From contig CAZWPO010000015.1 in assembly GCA_964635975.1 (NCBI GenBank), positions 8,003-72,002 of the forward strand: a stretch of 64,000 nt of DNA, in the 5' to 3' direction. Origin of the DNA: UBA5314 sp964635975 (GTDB taxonomy: Bacteria; Bacillota; Syntrophomonadia; Syntrophomonadales; Syntrophomonadaceae). A program made the translations under genes and the position numbers. Shown piece after piece: positions 26,680-35,861 of this stretch; positions within the stretch are counted from its first letter, which is position 1, and each line of letters starts with the position of its first letter. The notes beneath the pieces were generated by a model that was given only the letters and a program-made list of their open reading frames with translations, was not told where the DNA came from and searched no databases.

Positions 26680-28041
26680 ATGCAGCAGCCTGGTAAACCC
26701 TATCATCTGTTTAAATATCAAAATAACTGGTACGTAATTGATATCGAAGGAATGTCATCTGCTGCTATCGATGAGACGAGCGCGGCTGAACTTACCCGGT
26801 CCACTGCTCAGACAGAGCTGTATGAAAAGAATGAAGCGCCAGACAACAATGGTGAGCGGACATCATCCCGAAAACACGCTAATAGTAAGATGCCTCCCAT
26901 CGTAAATATGTCTTTGCTTCTGACTCAGTCCTGCAACTTGAGATGTGTTTATTGCTATGGTAAAGCCGGTTTTAAATCCGCCAGCAACATGGAGGAAAAG
27001 ACCGCATTTCGAGCGGTCGACTGGATGATAGACAAATCTGGGGAGATTAAGAAGCTGCATATAAGCTTTTTCGGGGGGGAGCCGCTCATCAACTTTGAAC
27101 TGATGAGAGCCGTGGTAGAGTACTCCGAAAAGCGAGTGATGGATGCCGACAAACGGGTGGCTTTCCATGTCACTACCAATGCTACTCTCTTGGATGATGA
27201 GAAGCTGGCTTTCCTAAACAAGCATCAAATCGAGGTTATGGTAAGTTTTGACGGTCCCAAAGCCATGCAGGATGCCCAGCGGCCATTTGCCGATGGTCGA
27301 GGAAGCTATGATGCTGTCATGCCTAAGATAAAGAACCTGCTGGCTGCCATGCCGGAGACATTCGGTCATGCCGTAGCAATCGACGGGGCAGACAGGGGGG
27401 CAGTCAAAAAAGCTATGCAGGATATCGGATTTACAAAGGTTACTATTGCGCCGGCATCACCCGCACTGTTTGATGGTAATCCCGAGCAATGCCGTGCGGA
27501 GTGGGTTACAGATCATCTCCTTGGGGAACGGGAGAGGGAAGCGGCAGAATGGCTGAGTTATGTTAGAGGCAGAGACATTAAAGCCCTCCAGGACCTTAAA
27601 ATCGGGAGCGTTTTGTATCAGGCAATAATAGCTCTGCTCCATAACCGCAAAAAGCGCTACGCCTGTGGGGCCGGGCGGGGGCTGGTAGCGGTGGCCGCTT
27701 CGGGAGATGTATATTTATGCCACCGCTTCGTGGGCCTGGAATCCTATAGATTGGGAAACGTCTTTGAAGGAGAATTGCAGCGGGAAGCTTACCAGCTCAG
27801 TCCTTTAAACGGTGTAGTTTGCGGCGAATGTTTTGCACGGTATTACTGCGCGGGCGGCTGCAAATATGAAAACGCCGGATATAGCGGTTCAATATCCATA
27901 TCCCCCGAGCATAACTGCCGCCTAAAGCGCCGTGAACTGGAACTGGCTGCCGCCATTATTGGCAGCCTTGATCAGGAGGGCAGGGCTTATATGTTTGAAA
28001 CAGAGATCCTACCTCCCAAGCCATGTCCGTTTGATTTTTAG
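26680..28041 (+). CDS. Radical SAM/SPASM peptide maturase
   Basis: A cytoplasmic radical SAM enzyme of 453 aa. A short N-terminal region (1-75) may hold a peptide-recognition element. The 4Fe-4S/SAM motif is CNLRCVYC (C85, C89, C92); FFGGEPL (130-136) and FHVTTNATLL follow. A C-terminal SPASM domain has Cys at about 329, 347, 381, 384, 390, 394 and 413, including CGECFARYYCAGGC, enough for two auxiliary clusters. This architecture fits RiPP maturases that install thioether or C-C crosslinks, including those paired with Nif11-type precursors, and also the QhpD/SCIFF groups. A Nif11-like precursor gene lies about 100 bp downstream. No transporter or protease is adjacent. No strong ribosome-binding site is visible (GATAGGAA is the best). 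Confidence 0.88.
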   Translation: MQQPGKPYHLFKYQNNWYVIDIEGMSSAAIDETSAAELTRSTAQTELYEKNEAPDNNGERTSSRKHANSKMPPIVNMSLLLTQSCNLRCVYCYGKAGFKSASNMEEKTAFRAVDWMIDKSGEIKKLHISFFGGEPLINFELMRAVVEYSEKRVMDADKRVAFHVTTNATLLDDEKLAFLNKHQIEVMVSFDGPKAMQDAQRPFADGRGSYDAVMPKIKNLLAAMPETFGHAVAIDGADRGAVKKAMQDIGFTKVTIAPASPALFDGNPEQCRAEWVTDHLLGEREREAAEWLSYVRGRDIKALQDLKIGSVLYQAIIALLHNRKKRYACGAGRGLVAVAASGDVYLCHRFVGLESYRLGNVFEGELQREAYQLSPLNGVVCGECFARYYCAGGCKYENAGYSGSISISPEHNCRLKRRELELAAAIIGSLDQEGRAYMFETEILPPKPCPFDF

Positions 28042-28145
28042 CATTATTATTGGATAGATAGAACCGGCTGATAGGAGATGCCAGCCGCATTAGAGAAGAA
28101 CCAGGTCACAAGCAATCAACAATTTGAGAAAGGGTTGGAGTCAGA

Positions 28146-28430
28146 ATGAGTATCGAATCTGCCAGGTTTTTTATCAAAAGGATGAAGAACGATGAGGATT
28201 TCGCCAAAAGAATTACCGCCTGCAAGGATGCCGAGGAGCGCCGTGCAGTGGCGCTTGAGGAAGGGTATGAGTTTAGAACAGATGAATTTAAAATAGCTGA
28301 AATGGTTGTCGAGCTTGAAGACCAGGACAACGAAGCGGCCTGGGAAAAAGCCCGGACCGGCTGCTTTTATGATAGGCCCGAGGAAGACGAGGACAACAGC
28401 AGCTGCAGCGGCATCTACGTGCTGCATTAA
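28146..28430 (+). CDS. Nif11-like leader peptide, probable RiPP precursor
   Basis: A peptide of 94 aa. Residues 1-55 match the Nif11/nitrile-hydratase-like leader in pattern: SIESARFFIKRMKNDEDFAK, a helix with A...E.R.AVALEEGYEF, then TDEFKIAEM. An acidic linker leads to a short tail with the candidate core GCFYDRPEEDEDNSSCSG and Cys at 73 and 87. The usual Gly-Gly cleavage site at the leader end is absent; RTG at 70-72 is the nearest thing. Good GGAG site upstream. The gene follows the radical SAM/SPASM gene, which would use its core Cys residues as substrate sites. Modification chemistry and biological role are unknown. Confidence 0.78.
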   Translation: MSIESARFFIKRMKNDEDFAKRITACKDAEERRAVALEEGYEFRTDEFKIAEMVVELEDQDNEAAWEKARTGCFYDRPEEDEDNSSCSGIYVLH

Positions 28431-28457
28431 GGAACACGGGGACGGCTTCATTTAACA

Positions 28458-29765
28458 TTACATATTTCCCAGGGCCCGGTCTATTGCGGGAAGGTATTGC
28501 GTTCTTATTTTTTCTCCGTATGAGCTGGAACTAGCATAACCGCAGGCAGATAAATCTCTAAATAAGGTTTGTATAGAGGTGCCCTCTCTGGCATGAGTTA
28601 GAAGACGGTTGTACTTGGAATTGGTAGTGTATATTGCGATCACATCCTGAGCGAATTCACTCGCGGTCAAATACTTTTTGAAACCCCCGGTCTCCGGATT
28701 CTTGATGCCGCCAAAGTTATTATAATACTGGGCCAGTGATGAAGTACCGTATCCAGATTCTTCGGCCCATTGCGCCAACAGGAAATTTACCGGCAGGCCC
28801 GTCCCTTGACTGGCGGTTTCAGCGTAGGGCAGCATCTGAACAACAAAAGCGTCAGGATCTGAAGGTACCGGAAGCAGGGTGAGTTCCTTTTCATCGGCAG
28901 GGACGACCGCATTCCAGAGCGGCACTACTAGCCAGCCGGCTACCCAGCCTGATTGCCCCCGGTATTTGACCTGATACCAGCCGTCTTCCTCGGACAGGTA
29001 AGCCAAAATACTGCCGCAGGGTGCCAGCCCTACTATATCCGCCGATGTGGAAGGCCAATCCCTGATATTCAAATCAGCGGCGCTTACCGAAACGGCAGTC
29101 AATTTATCACCCGGGTCAGCCGGACAGTAAATGCTAATAGACTGATTTTCTTCGTCCCAAATGATTTTTCCCCCCAGTGCTTCCACTGAAAAACGCAAAG
29201 GGACATAGGTCTGCCCGTTTACAATCTGGGCAGCGATACCCAGATTCTTTGCCTGTCCATTGACGCTGGCAGAAGGGGAACCAATGCCTAACGAGATATT
29301 TGTAGAGCATTTGGAAGCCATAATGGTCTGGCTGCTGCTGTCCCAGCTCACGACAGTCCCGAGCTTCTCCATGATCTCCCGAAAAGGCACCAGAGTATAA
29401 CCATCAACAGAGATAGGGCTGGCCTCGAAAGCTGCCCAATCCCCGTTAATGTAAAAATCGGCTGATACCCCAGCTGTTGATGGCCGCTGGCCAGTGAGAT
29501 ATTCTGCCACCCATCCTTCTGCGCCATTAAACGATATTTTTATCCAGCCATTTTGCCTCTCCAGGATATCGATGCTGGTATTTTTACTCAAACTGCCGAT
29601 GTTATCATATGAAGTGCCCGGACCTGAACGAACATTGACACTACTGCCGCTTATCACTGCAGTTTCAGCGCTGGCTGCCAGACTGGCTTCTCCCAGCCCT
29701 AATAGCATGAGCAATGTGAGCAAGGGCAGTATTTTCCAGTAGAAAGTGATAGATGAAGATTTCAA
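28458..29765 (-). CDS. Secreted SH3/stalk-domain glucosaminidase
   Basis: An exported cell-wall enzyme of 435 aa. After a signal peptide come a bacterial SH3 domain (SVNVRSGPGTSYDNIGSL), two copper-amine-oxidase-like stalk motifs (TLVPFREIMEKLG and TYVPLRFSVEALGG), a second SH3 (LNIRDWPSTSADIVG) and a C-terminal glucosaminidase domain (about 290-435) with the catalytic-type Glu in LLAQWAEESGYG and YNNFGGIK. It should cleave N-acetylglucosaminyl bonds in peptidoglycan, with the SH3 domains for wall binding. It is convergent with the RiPP-like genes and separated from the peptide stop by only 27 bp. Confidence 0.9.
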   Translation of the reverse strand: MKSSSITFYWKILPLLTLLMLLGLGEASLAASAETAVISGSSVNVRSGPGTSYDNIGSLSKNTSIDILERQNGWIKISFNGAEGWVAEYLTGQRPSTAGVSADFYINGDWAAFEASPISVDGYTLVPFREIMEKLGTVVSWDSSSQTIMASKCSTNISLGIGSPSASVNGQAKNLGIAAQIVNGQTYVPLRFSVEALGGKIIWDEENQSISIYCPADPGDKLTAVSVSAADLNIRDWPSTSADIVGLAPCGSILAYLSEEDGWYQVKYRGQSGWVAGWLVVPLWNAVVPADEKELTLLPVPSDPDAFVVQMLPYAETASQGTGLPVNFLLAQWAEESGYGTSSLAQYYNNFGGIKNPETGGFKKYLTASEFAQDVIAIYTTNSKYNRLLTHAREGTSIQTLFRDLSACGYASSSSYGEKIRTQYLPAIDRALGNM

Positions 29766-29934
29766 GTCGTTCTCCTTTTCCTGCTTAATATAAGCCGTAA
29801 TTACATAATTGCAAAATTTCTACACCGGGCCATAGAATCCTGCCTGCATATTATTGTTATCCGCTGACGGCTGTCAACAAACATGTTGGAGCATACCTTT
29901 TGGAATGCGGAGAAAGCTTAGCGAATACTAAAAT

Positions 29935-31695
29935 TTAAGCACTTATTGCGCGAATATTGCGAATGATCTTGGCAATAATATCAATTCTTTTGAAGGGCGT
30001 AATTAGATAAAAACCGTCAACGTAGGGAGCGATAGATCTAGCCATATCTGTAGATATATCAACAGCGAGTTCAGCGGCTTGCTCTCTGGTAGTGTCTCTG
30101 TACATCTCAATTATCTCATCTGCAACGCTTATGCCTGATATTTCGTTATTGATAAAGCAGGCATTATTGTAGCTCACGATAGGGAGGATTCCTCCCAGAA
30201 TTTTGGCACTCAATTCTTCACGCGCTTTCTTGAGGTTCTCAACTGCCTGCTCGCTTATCACCGGCTGGGTCAGGAACATGGAGACGCCATGGCTGAGCTT
30301 CTTCTGGGCACGCTGTAGCTGGTTGCCGAAGTTTCTGGCATTTACATTCAGAGCGGCACAGATGTTAAAAGGAGATGAAAAAACCGTTTCATTTAGGCTG
30401 CTGATATAGCTGGCAAGTATTGCTGAATTGAAACTAAAAATGCCTTTTATCTCATCCCTGTGGGCGGTTGGGATAGGATCTCCGGTAACCACCAGGACGT
30501 TGTTTATCCCCTCGATGTTTAGACCCAGAAGCAGGGCTTTCGTAGCATTGATGTTTCTATCCCGGCAGGTCATATGGGGAATGGGGGTGATATCCAGTTC
30601 TCTTTTTATCTTGCAGGCCATTAGGCTGCTATCCACTCGTGCTCTTGCCAGAGGGCAGTCTGCAATAGTGATAGCGTCAACTCCCTGTTCTTTGAGTACT
30701 TTCGCACTATTCATGAAAAATTCTATATCTGTATCGATAGGCGGATCCAATTCGACTGCGATAATCTTTTTGCCAGTATTCATCTTTTCCTGCAGGAGAT
30801 TGCGGACAGGGCGCATCTTCGCCGAGGGGATTTCTTTATGCCCGTTAAATACGATCTCACCCGGTGATAAGCCCTTTAACCTGGCTACCATTTCTCTTAT
30901 ATAATCGGGGGTCGTTCCGCAGCAGCCACCCAGGATCAAAACGCCCTGTCTGGCTACCTCGAGCATTTTTTCGGCAAAATATTCTTTTGTATTCTGAAAG
31001 AAGGTGCGATTGTTTATCACAGTCGGATAACCCGAGTTCGGCATAAGCGATATGGTTTTATCTTTTATATCGAAGGTTTTGATGTACTCGAGTAGATGGC
31101 TAGGACCTGAAAAACAGTTAAAACCACAAGCATCAATAGAAGGTACCTGCATAACACTTTCCAATAATTTGCGACCAGATTTTCCAAGCCGGGTAAATCC
31201 TTCTGGAGACACGGCGAACTCCACCAGAATATAGGCACCAGGGCATTTCTCCTTGATGTATCGGGCGAGATCCGCTAAATATTCATCACTGCTGAAGCTC
31301 TCAAATATGAAGTTGAATGCACCTGACGCCAGAAACACATCTACGATTTCCCGGTATTGGGCCTCTAAATCGTCCCCATCATCACTGAGTATAGGTCCTA
31401 TATCGGCAAACACAAGCACATCAGTCCCTTGGAAGGCTTCTCTGGCCAGCTTATAGCCTTGTTCGATGACTTCTTTCACAGTGTCAAGACTACATTCCAG
31501 GCTGACACGATTGGCAGCGAAGGTATTGGTTTTAATGGCATGGCAGCCAGCATTGATATATTCTCGGTGGATATTCAGGATAGTATCTCGGTCATACAGA
31601 TTGGCTAGTTCACAGGGGCTTACCGGATTCGCCGCGATACTTGCATAATACGTACCCATGGCACCGTCGAAAATTAATGGTTTTTTTAGCATCAT
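29935..31695 (-). CDS. Bifunctional homocysteine S-methyltransferase/methylenetetrahydrofolate reductase
   Basis: A fusion of 586 aa. The N-terminal half (about 1-285) is a homocysteine S-methyltransferase with DGAMGT near the start and the zinc-binding GGCCGTTPDYI. The C-terminal half (about 310-580) is a MetF-type 5,10-methylene-THF reductase with VELDPP, ITIADCPLARARVDS and VVTGDPI. The same fusion is known in Firmicutes as YitJ. It links folate one-carbon units to methionine regeneration. Start ATG 31695 has GGGAG 7 nt upstream; the open frame to 31740 adds residues without such a site. No S-box or T-box leader was recognised upstream. Confidence 0.92.
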   Translation of the reverse strand: MMLKKPLIFDGAMGTYYASIAANPVSPCELANLYDRDTILNIHREYINAGCHAIKTNTFAANRVSLECSLDTVKEVIEQGYKLAREAFQGTDVLVFADIGPILSDDGDDLEAQYREIVDVFLASGAFNFIFESFSSDEYLADLARYIKEKCPGAYILVEFAVSPEGFTRLGKSGRKLLESVMQVPSIDACGFNCFSGPSHLLEYIKTFDIKDKTISLMPNSGYPTVINNRTFFQNTKEYFAEKMLEVARQGVLILGGCCGTTPDYIREMVARLKGLSPGEIVFNGHKEIPSAKMRPVRNLLQEKMNTGKKIIAVELDPPIDTDIEFFMNSAKVLKEQGVDAITIADCPLARARVDSSLMACKIKRELDITPIPHMTCRDRNINATKALLLGLNIEGINNVLVVTGDPIPTAHRDEIKGIFSFNSAILASYISSLNETVFSSPFNICAALNVNARNFGNQLQRAQKKLSHGVSMFLTQPVISEQAVENLKKAREELSAKILGGILPIVSYNNACFINNEISGISVADEIIEMYRDTTREQAAELAVDISTDMARSIAPYVDGFYLITPFKRIDIIAKIIRNIRAISA

Positions 31696-31852
31696 AGTTT
31701 TCTCCCAATGCGAAATAAAGCAGCTATGATTGTGCTTCACGAACGACTAATAATCAATGAGATGCTGCTCTTGCTGATTATAACAAAAACTGGCTGTGAG
31801 AAACATACTTATGATGGGCATAAAGGCTAATCAGGTATTGCGCACACGTTCA

Positions 31853-31891
31853 TAAAACAAAAAACCGAACGTGAATAGTTTCCACATTCGG
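31853..31891 (-). terminator. Terminator of tRNA-Leu
   Basis: On the reverse strand CCGAATGTG pairs with CACGTTCGG across a 9-nt loop and is followed by TTTTTTGTTTT. It begins 15 bp after the tRNA. Confidence 0.88.
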
Positions 31892-31905
31892 AATAATCGC
31901 TTTTT

Positions 31906-31992
31906 TGGTGCGGCGGGCGGGACTTGAACCCGCACACCTCTCGGCATACGCCCCTCAAACGTACGTGTCTGCCCATTCCACCACCGCCGCAC
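31906..31992 (-). tRNA. tRNA-Leu (anticodon GAG)
   Basis: An 87-nt class II tRNA with encoded CCA. The acceptor GTGCGGC pairs with GCCGCAC. The D-arm has TGGTGGAATGGGCAGACA, the anticodon stem is TACGT/GCGTA with loop TTGAGGG, and a long variable arm precedes GGTTCAAGTCC. The GAG anticodon reads CUC/CUU. It has its own promoter and terminator, so it is a single-gene unit. Confidence 0.96.
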
Positions 31993-32029
31993 GAGATTCA
32001 ATTGAACTCCGGAAATCCCGGCAACAGTC

Positions 32030-32059
32030 ATTATACAATAGAGTGGGCGGGGATGTCAA
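32030..32059 (-). promoter_or_regulatory. Sigma-A promoter of tRNA-Leu
   Basis: Perfect TTGACA (32054-32059) and TATAAT (32030-32035) boxes on the reverse strand with an 18-bp spacer, 38 bp upstream of the mature tRNA. Confidence 0.9.
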
Positions 32060-32225
32060 TTTGCCATTTGAGAACTGGGGGTTTTATTAGAACAAAGCCA
32101 GGAACACCCTGTTTAGCCCATCAAATCAATATGCTTACATATCATTGCTTTAAGAGGCAGATACTAGGACCGGACGATTATCGGAGCTGCTTTGTCCAAA
32201 TAGCTATTTGCAAGGAGGTGAGAAC

Positions 32226-32402
32226 TTGGATAGCAGATCAATGCTGCAGACCTGTATCAGCCAGTTTAAGGATGCCAGGATGGATATACAGAGTGTAAGC
32301 CAGAGTGTTTCAAATACTCAGGCAAGAGATGAACTATCCAAAGCGTTGAGGTCTGTTGAATCAGCCATCAGCCAATGTCAATCGGCTATTTCGATGATCT
32401 AA
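32226..32402 (+). CDS. Small helical protein, DUF1657-like
   Basis: A protein of 58 aa, almost entirely amphipathic helix with heptad-like Ser/Gln/Ala spacing (MLQTCISQFKDARMDIQSVS and ALRSVESAISQCQSAI). The size and helix-turn-helix-hairpin layout recall the small DUF1657 proteins of sporeformers, but the match is only impressionistic. The TTG at 32226 has an excellent AAGGAGGTG site. A terminator follows, so it is a single-gene unit. Confidence 0.65.
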   Translation: MDSRSMLQTCISQFKDARMDIQSVSQSVSNTQARDELSKALRSVESAISQCQSAISMI

Positions 32403-32415
32403 TAAGTGAAAGTGA

Positions 32416-32457
32416 AAAAGGGGCAGCCCCTGATTAATAGTGGCAGTCCCTTTTTTT
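32416..32457 (+). terminator. Probable terminator
   Basis: AAAAAGGGGCAGCC and GGCAGTCCCTTTTTTT form an imperfect stem with a long T-tract after the small helical gene. Confidence 0.6.
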
Positions 32458-32473
32458 CGTGAAAATTAAGTTG

Positions 32474-33421
32474 TTATCTGCTCAGACCCTGGCCCATTAG
32501 AGAAATCAGGGTTCTATCTACTTGATCTATATCCGAGAAAACCATGCCTAGATTTTTGCCTTCATCGTTTAGAAACAGGCATACCATAGTATATTCATCG
32601 ATCCAGGCCCTGAAAAGTTTTAGCTCTCCAGAACCTATCGCTTCTACCAGCTCATCCTGAGATACAGTGCCTTCGTTTGCCCCGTTTTGAATATTTGCTA
32701 TCGGCTCTCCATAACGGCTGTTCAGGATTGCAGATACCTGATTGAAAGCGTTAAGGGAGTCGGCAGTTGATTGTCTTTCCCCATGAAAATCATACATTGT
32801 TATACCTAGACGGTTGCCAACAAAGAAATAACCGAGATCAGCTGGCACTCCCTCGAAGTCCACGTGGGAATAAAATAAATAGCTGTTGTTACTGTTCGAG
32901 GGCAGGGTTGGTTCGCTTGCCATCACATCATTAATGTTCTGCCCCCATTTTGTATGGCGTGAAGTGTAATCTAACAAACCTGTCTTATAGGCTATCAAGG
33001 GATTGCGAAGTACGATGATCTGGTTGTTGGCGTCAAATTCAATCCAATTGATAGTCATTCCGAAGGCTTCGCTCAAAAAACGAAGCGGCACCATGACTTT
33101 GCCATCTACCATCTGGACGGGAGCGCCCATTTCGATACCTTTGCCATTGAAACTGGCGATGGAGCCGCCGATGGTTAAGCTAACCTGATTTACACCTTTG
33201 CTTACATGTATTTCCTGGTTTGTTGGATCCCAGATAACTGATGCGTGCAGGGATTCCAGTACGGCACGCAGTGGCACCAGCAAATGGTCATTTTGGGTAA
33301 TTGGCAGTGTTTCCAGGGCTAGAGGCCTGCCATCTACAACCAGGGAAGGTGTTGCTGATGCTGGACTGATACAGAAAACACATATCAGGAGCGCCAATAT
33401 AAGAGAAAGAAGTTTAGGCAA
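32474..33421 (-). CDS. Secreted stalk-domain protein
   Basis: An exported protein of 315 aa with a signal peptide (cleavage near SPASA). Two stalk motifs follow (LLVPLRAVLESLHASVIWD and VMVPLRFLSEAFGMTINW), then a roughly 170-aa C-terminal domain of unknown type with few Cys. It shares the stalk arrangement with the proteins at 6611 and 28458, but the C-terminal domains differ. A wall-associated or surface role is likely; no catalytic motif is visible. Confidence 0.82.
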   Translation of the reverse strand: MPKLLSLILALLICVFCISPASATPSLVVDGRPLALETLPITQNDHLLVPLRAVLESLHASVIWDPTNQEIHVSKGVNQVSLTIGGSIASFNGKGIEMGAPVQMVDGKVMVPLRFLSEAFGMTINWIEFDANNQIIVLRNPLIAYKTGLLDYTSRHTKWGQNINDVMASEPTLPSNSNNSYLFYSHVDFEGVPADLGYFFVGNRLGITMYDFHGERQSTADSLNAFNQVSAILNSRYGEPIANIQNGANEGTVSQDELVEAIGSGELKLFRAWIDEYTMVCLFLNDEGKNLGMVFSDIDQVDRTLISLMGQGLSR

Positions 33422-33529
33422 TCAAAGGCCTCCTTAAAAACCGGATAAAAATATTATACTCCACAAAAAACGGTGGACATAGCAATTATATGAAATTCAT
33501 TATAATTTATTCCGTTTGGTTTAGATAGT

Positions 33530-34417
33530 CTAAACGGCCGGAAGCCATAACTTGATAGCGGAAGGGCAGATAGCGACATCCCAGGGCAGAGCCGGCCCCT
33601 TCTCACCATCCAGATCAGTTGCAACTGGCGGTTCAAGTTCTACCTGGAAATGCTTCCCTTGATAAAAGAATACATTATCGTCCTGCAGGTGCTGGCGGCG
33701 CAGAAAATTATAGATAAGCTGGGCTGCCCTGGGTAGGGACACAGGTTTAATGGCTAGAAATTCGAGGTTTCCGTCGTTCATTTTGCTTTCCGGCATGAGG
33801 TGCTGAAAACCTCCGGCAGTTCCTCCGTTGAGTATGAGAAACAGCATTATCTCCATTTCTATCTTGCTGCCGTCAGCGTTGAGCCTCAGGTTCAAAGACC
33901 TCATCCGTGGGAATTTTTCCAGGGATTTCAGAAAATAAGCGCCTCTCCCTAGCAGGTTTTTCCAGCGGTACTGCACTTCGTGGGCGGTTTCACTGAGCAA
34001 GCCAGCAGCTGCTACATTGATAAAGTATTGGCCGTTAACTTTTCCCAGGTCAATACTTACCAGTCTGCCACTGGTTAAAACCTTGCAGTACCTTTCAGGA
34101 AGCAACGGAATTCCAAGGTGGCTGGCCACGTCATTGGCGGTGCCCTCTGGGAAGATAGCCACGGGGATTTGAAGGTTGCTTTCCATTAGGGCATTGACCA
34201 GGCCATGTATGGTGCCATCGCCCCCGGCCCCTGCCACGGTGTAGAGCGATTCATCAGCCATGGATCGCAGGCCCGCCAGAATATCTGAATTGTCGTTGAT
34301 ACGCCAGGGGATTACCTGGAGCCCAGCTACCTGCAGGTGATTGATCACCGTGTCCAGGTGGTTCTTGAAACGACCTCCGCCTGCCACCGGATTGTAGAAC
34401 AAAGCTGCTTTTTTCAT
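33530..34417 (-). CDS. Diacylglycerol kinase-family lipid kinase
   Basis: A YegS/BmrU-type kinase of 295 aa. The N-terminal nucleotide-binding lobe has FYNPVAGGGRF and the GGDGT motif in AGAGGDGTIHGLVNAL, then PEGTANDVA. The C-terminal beta-sandwich lobe carries NGGTAGGFQHLMPESKMNDG, matching the GG...P.A...DG metal-binding pattern. It phosphorylates diacylglycerol or a related lipid at the membrane. The TTG at 34420 and the ATG at 34417 are both possible, 8 and 11 nt from a GGGGG site. Confidence 0.9.
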   Translation of the reverse strand: MKKAALFYNPVAGGGRFKNHLDTVINHLQVAGLQVIPWRINDNSDILAGLRSMADESLYTVAGAGGDGTIHGLVNALMESNLQIPVAIFPEGTANDVASHLGIPLLPERYCKVLTSGRLVSIDLGKVNGQYFINVAAAGLLSETAHEVQYRWKNLLGRGAYFLKSLEKFPRMRSLNLRLNADGSKIEMEIMLFLILNGGTAGGFQHLMPESKMNDGNLEFLAIKPVSLPRAAQLIYNFLRRQHLQDDNVFFYQGKHFQVELEPPVATDLDGEKGPALPWDVAICPSAIKLWLPAV

Positions 34418-34642
34418 CAACTGCTAAACCCCCTTAGACCCAATAGTACATTAGGCAATAGGATTTGCAAAGAATTTAAAGAAGGCTGGAGAGAAGCTGC
34501 GCGGTTTGCAGTTCAAGCCGTTTGATGTGTTCCCGGGTAGTTTGGCGGCAAGATTATTTGGACCTTTTACGGCTTAAATAGTACGAAAAAGGCAAAAAGT
34601 TGTGGTATAGTTTTTTTCAGGGAAACTACAGGGAGAGTGAAT

Positions 34643-35290
34643 ATGGAGTTTGAGCTTTTCCCAATGGGGATGATTGTAGGTTTTTGTATTGCGGCTCCGG
34701 TTGGGCCGATCGCTCTGCTATGTATCCAGAGGGGACTGCGGTATGGCTTCAGGGCGGGCCTGGTTACTGGAATTGGAGCGGCTGCGGCCGATGCTATGTA
34801 TGCAGGCGTGGCTGGTTGGGGACTGGTTTGGATTTCTTCTTTTATTAACCACAGGCATTCGGGTCTGCAGATGATAACCGGAGCTTTTTTTGTGCTAATG
34901 GGTATCAGGTCATTCTACAGCGCCCCGGTCCAGAAAACAGAAGATCCTGGAACCATCCGCAAATGGGGACTATTAATCAGTAGTTTTTTCTTAACCTTAT
35001 CCAATCCCATGACTTTTTTAGCTTTTGCAGCAGTTTTTGCGGGGCTGGGGCTTTCCGCCGCCCACCAGGGCAGCGCTGCTTTTATGCTCATGGCCGGGGT
35101 GGCAGCCGGGTCAGCCAGCTGGTGGCTGCTGCTCTGTGCACTGGTGCACTTCTTTCATACCCGGCTCAATGAAGCTCATATCCGCTATGCGAATTTTATG
35201 ACCGGGACCGTTATCATGGTAATTGGCCTGTACATATTTTTTCAAGCCGTACATATAATACATAGTCCAGAATTGACGTCTCTTTTTTGA
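34643..35290 (+). CDS. LysE-family exporter
   Basis: An inner-membrane exporter of 215 aa with about six hydrophobic segments. The LysE/RhtB signature is at the N-terminus (GFCIAAPVGPIALLCIQRGL, then GIGAAAADAMYA), and LSNPMTFLAFAAVFAGLG begins the second half. The family exports amino acids or similar small molecules; the substrate is not predictable. Start ATG 34643 with GGGAGAG about 5 nt upstream. Confidence 0.9.
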   Translation: MEFELFPMGMIVGFCIAAPVGPIALLCIQRGLRYGFRAGLVTGIGAAAADAMYAGVAGWGLVWISSFINHRHSGLQMITGAFFVLMGIRSFYSAPVQKTEDPGTIRKWGLLISSFFLTLSNPMTFLAFAAVFAGLGLSAAHQGSAAFMLMAGVAAGSASWWLLLCALVHFFHTRLNEAHIRYANFMTGTVIMVIGLYIFFQAVHIIHSPELTSLF

Positions 35291-35435
35291 TGCTGTTTAA
35301 ATAGTCTGGGGCTCCCTAATGATTGTCGAGGCGATTGTTTAAGGAGCGCTGCCTCCGCTTTATTAATCACAAATATTTACTTGTAGATAGGATCTAAGGT
35401 TACAATAATTATGAAATGAGGAAAGGGGCGCGGTG

Positions 35436-35849
35436 ATGAGCAATATATTAAACACCAGGGTTTGGGCCAAAGTAATCATAAGTCCTGGAGTGCTGATGCT
35501 TATGGGGATGTATCTCAGCCAGTATCTTTACATGCCAATGCTGTACATGTACGTTGTGCTTGGTCTGATTTACGCTTTAGGTGCGCAGCTTTTGGAGATG
35601 AAATATTTTAATGGACACAATGTCAACTTTATTACCGGCCTAGATACCGTGATGGCTTTTTTGCTGATAGTAGTTGCTAATCTTAGCCTGGGTTCCAAAG
35701 GTGTCCATGTGACCCTGGCCGGAGTATTGATCTATACCTTCATCCAGGGTGCTCTTGAGCATGTGCTTCATATATCAGCCCGCCCCCGTAAGAAGAAATG
35801 GCAGCGGTCAACAAAAACCAAAAAAGCCCGGAGAGCGATAAAACCGTAA
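35436..35849 (+). CDS. Small membrane protein
   Basis: A protein of 137 aa with about four hydrophobic segments (from VLMLMGMYLSQYLYMPML to VTLAGVLIYTFIQGALEHV) and a strongly basic tail (RPRKKKWQRSTKTKKARRA) expected in the cytoplasm. No family was recognised. GTG 35433 and ATG 35436 are both reachable from the GGAAAGGGG site; the ATG is preferred. Confidence 0.7.
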   Translation: MSNILNTRVWAKVIISPGVLMLMGMYLSQYLYMPMLYMYVVLGLIYALGAQLLEMKYFNGHNVNFITGLDTVMAFLLIVVANLSLGSKGVHVTLAGVLIYTFIQGALEHVLHISARPRKKKWQRSTKTKKARRAIKP

Positions 35850-35861
35850 GGCATTAGAGCT

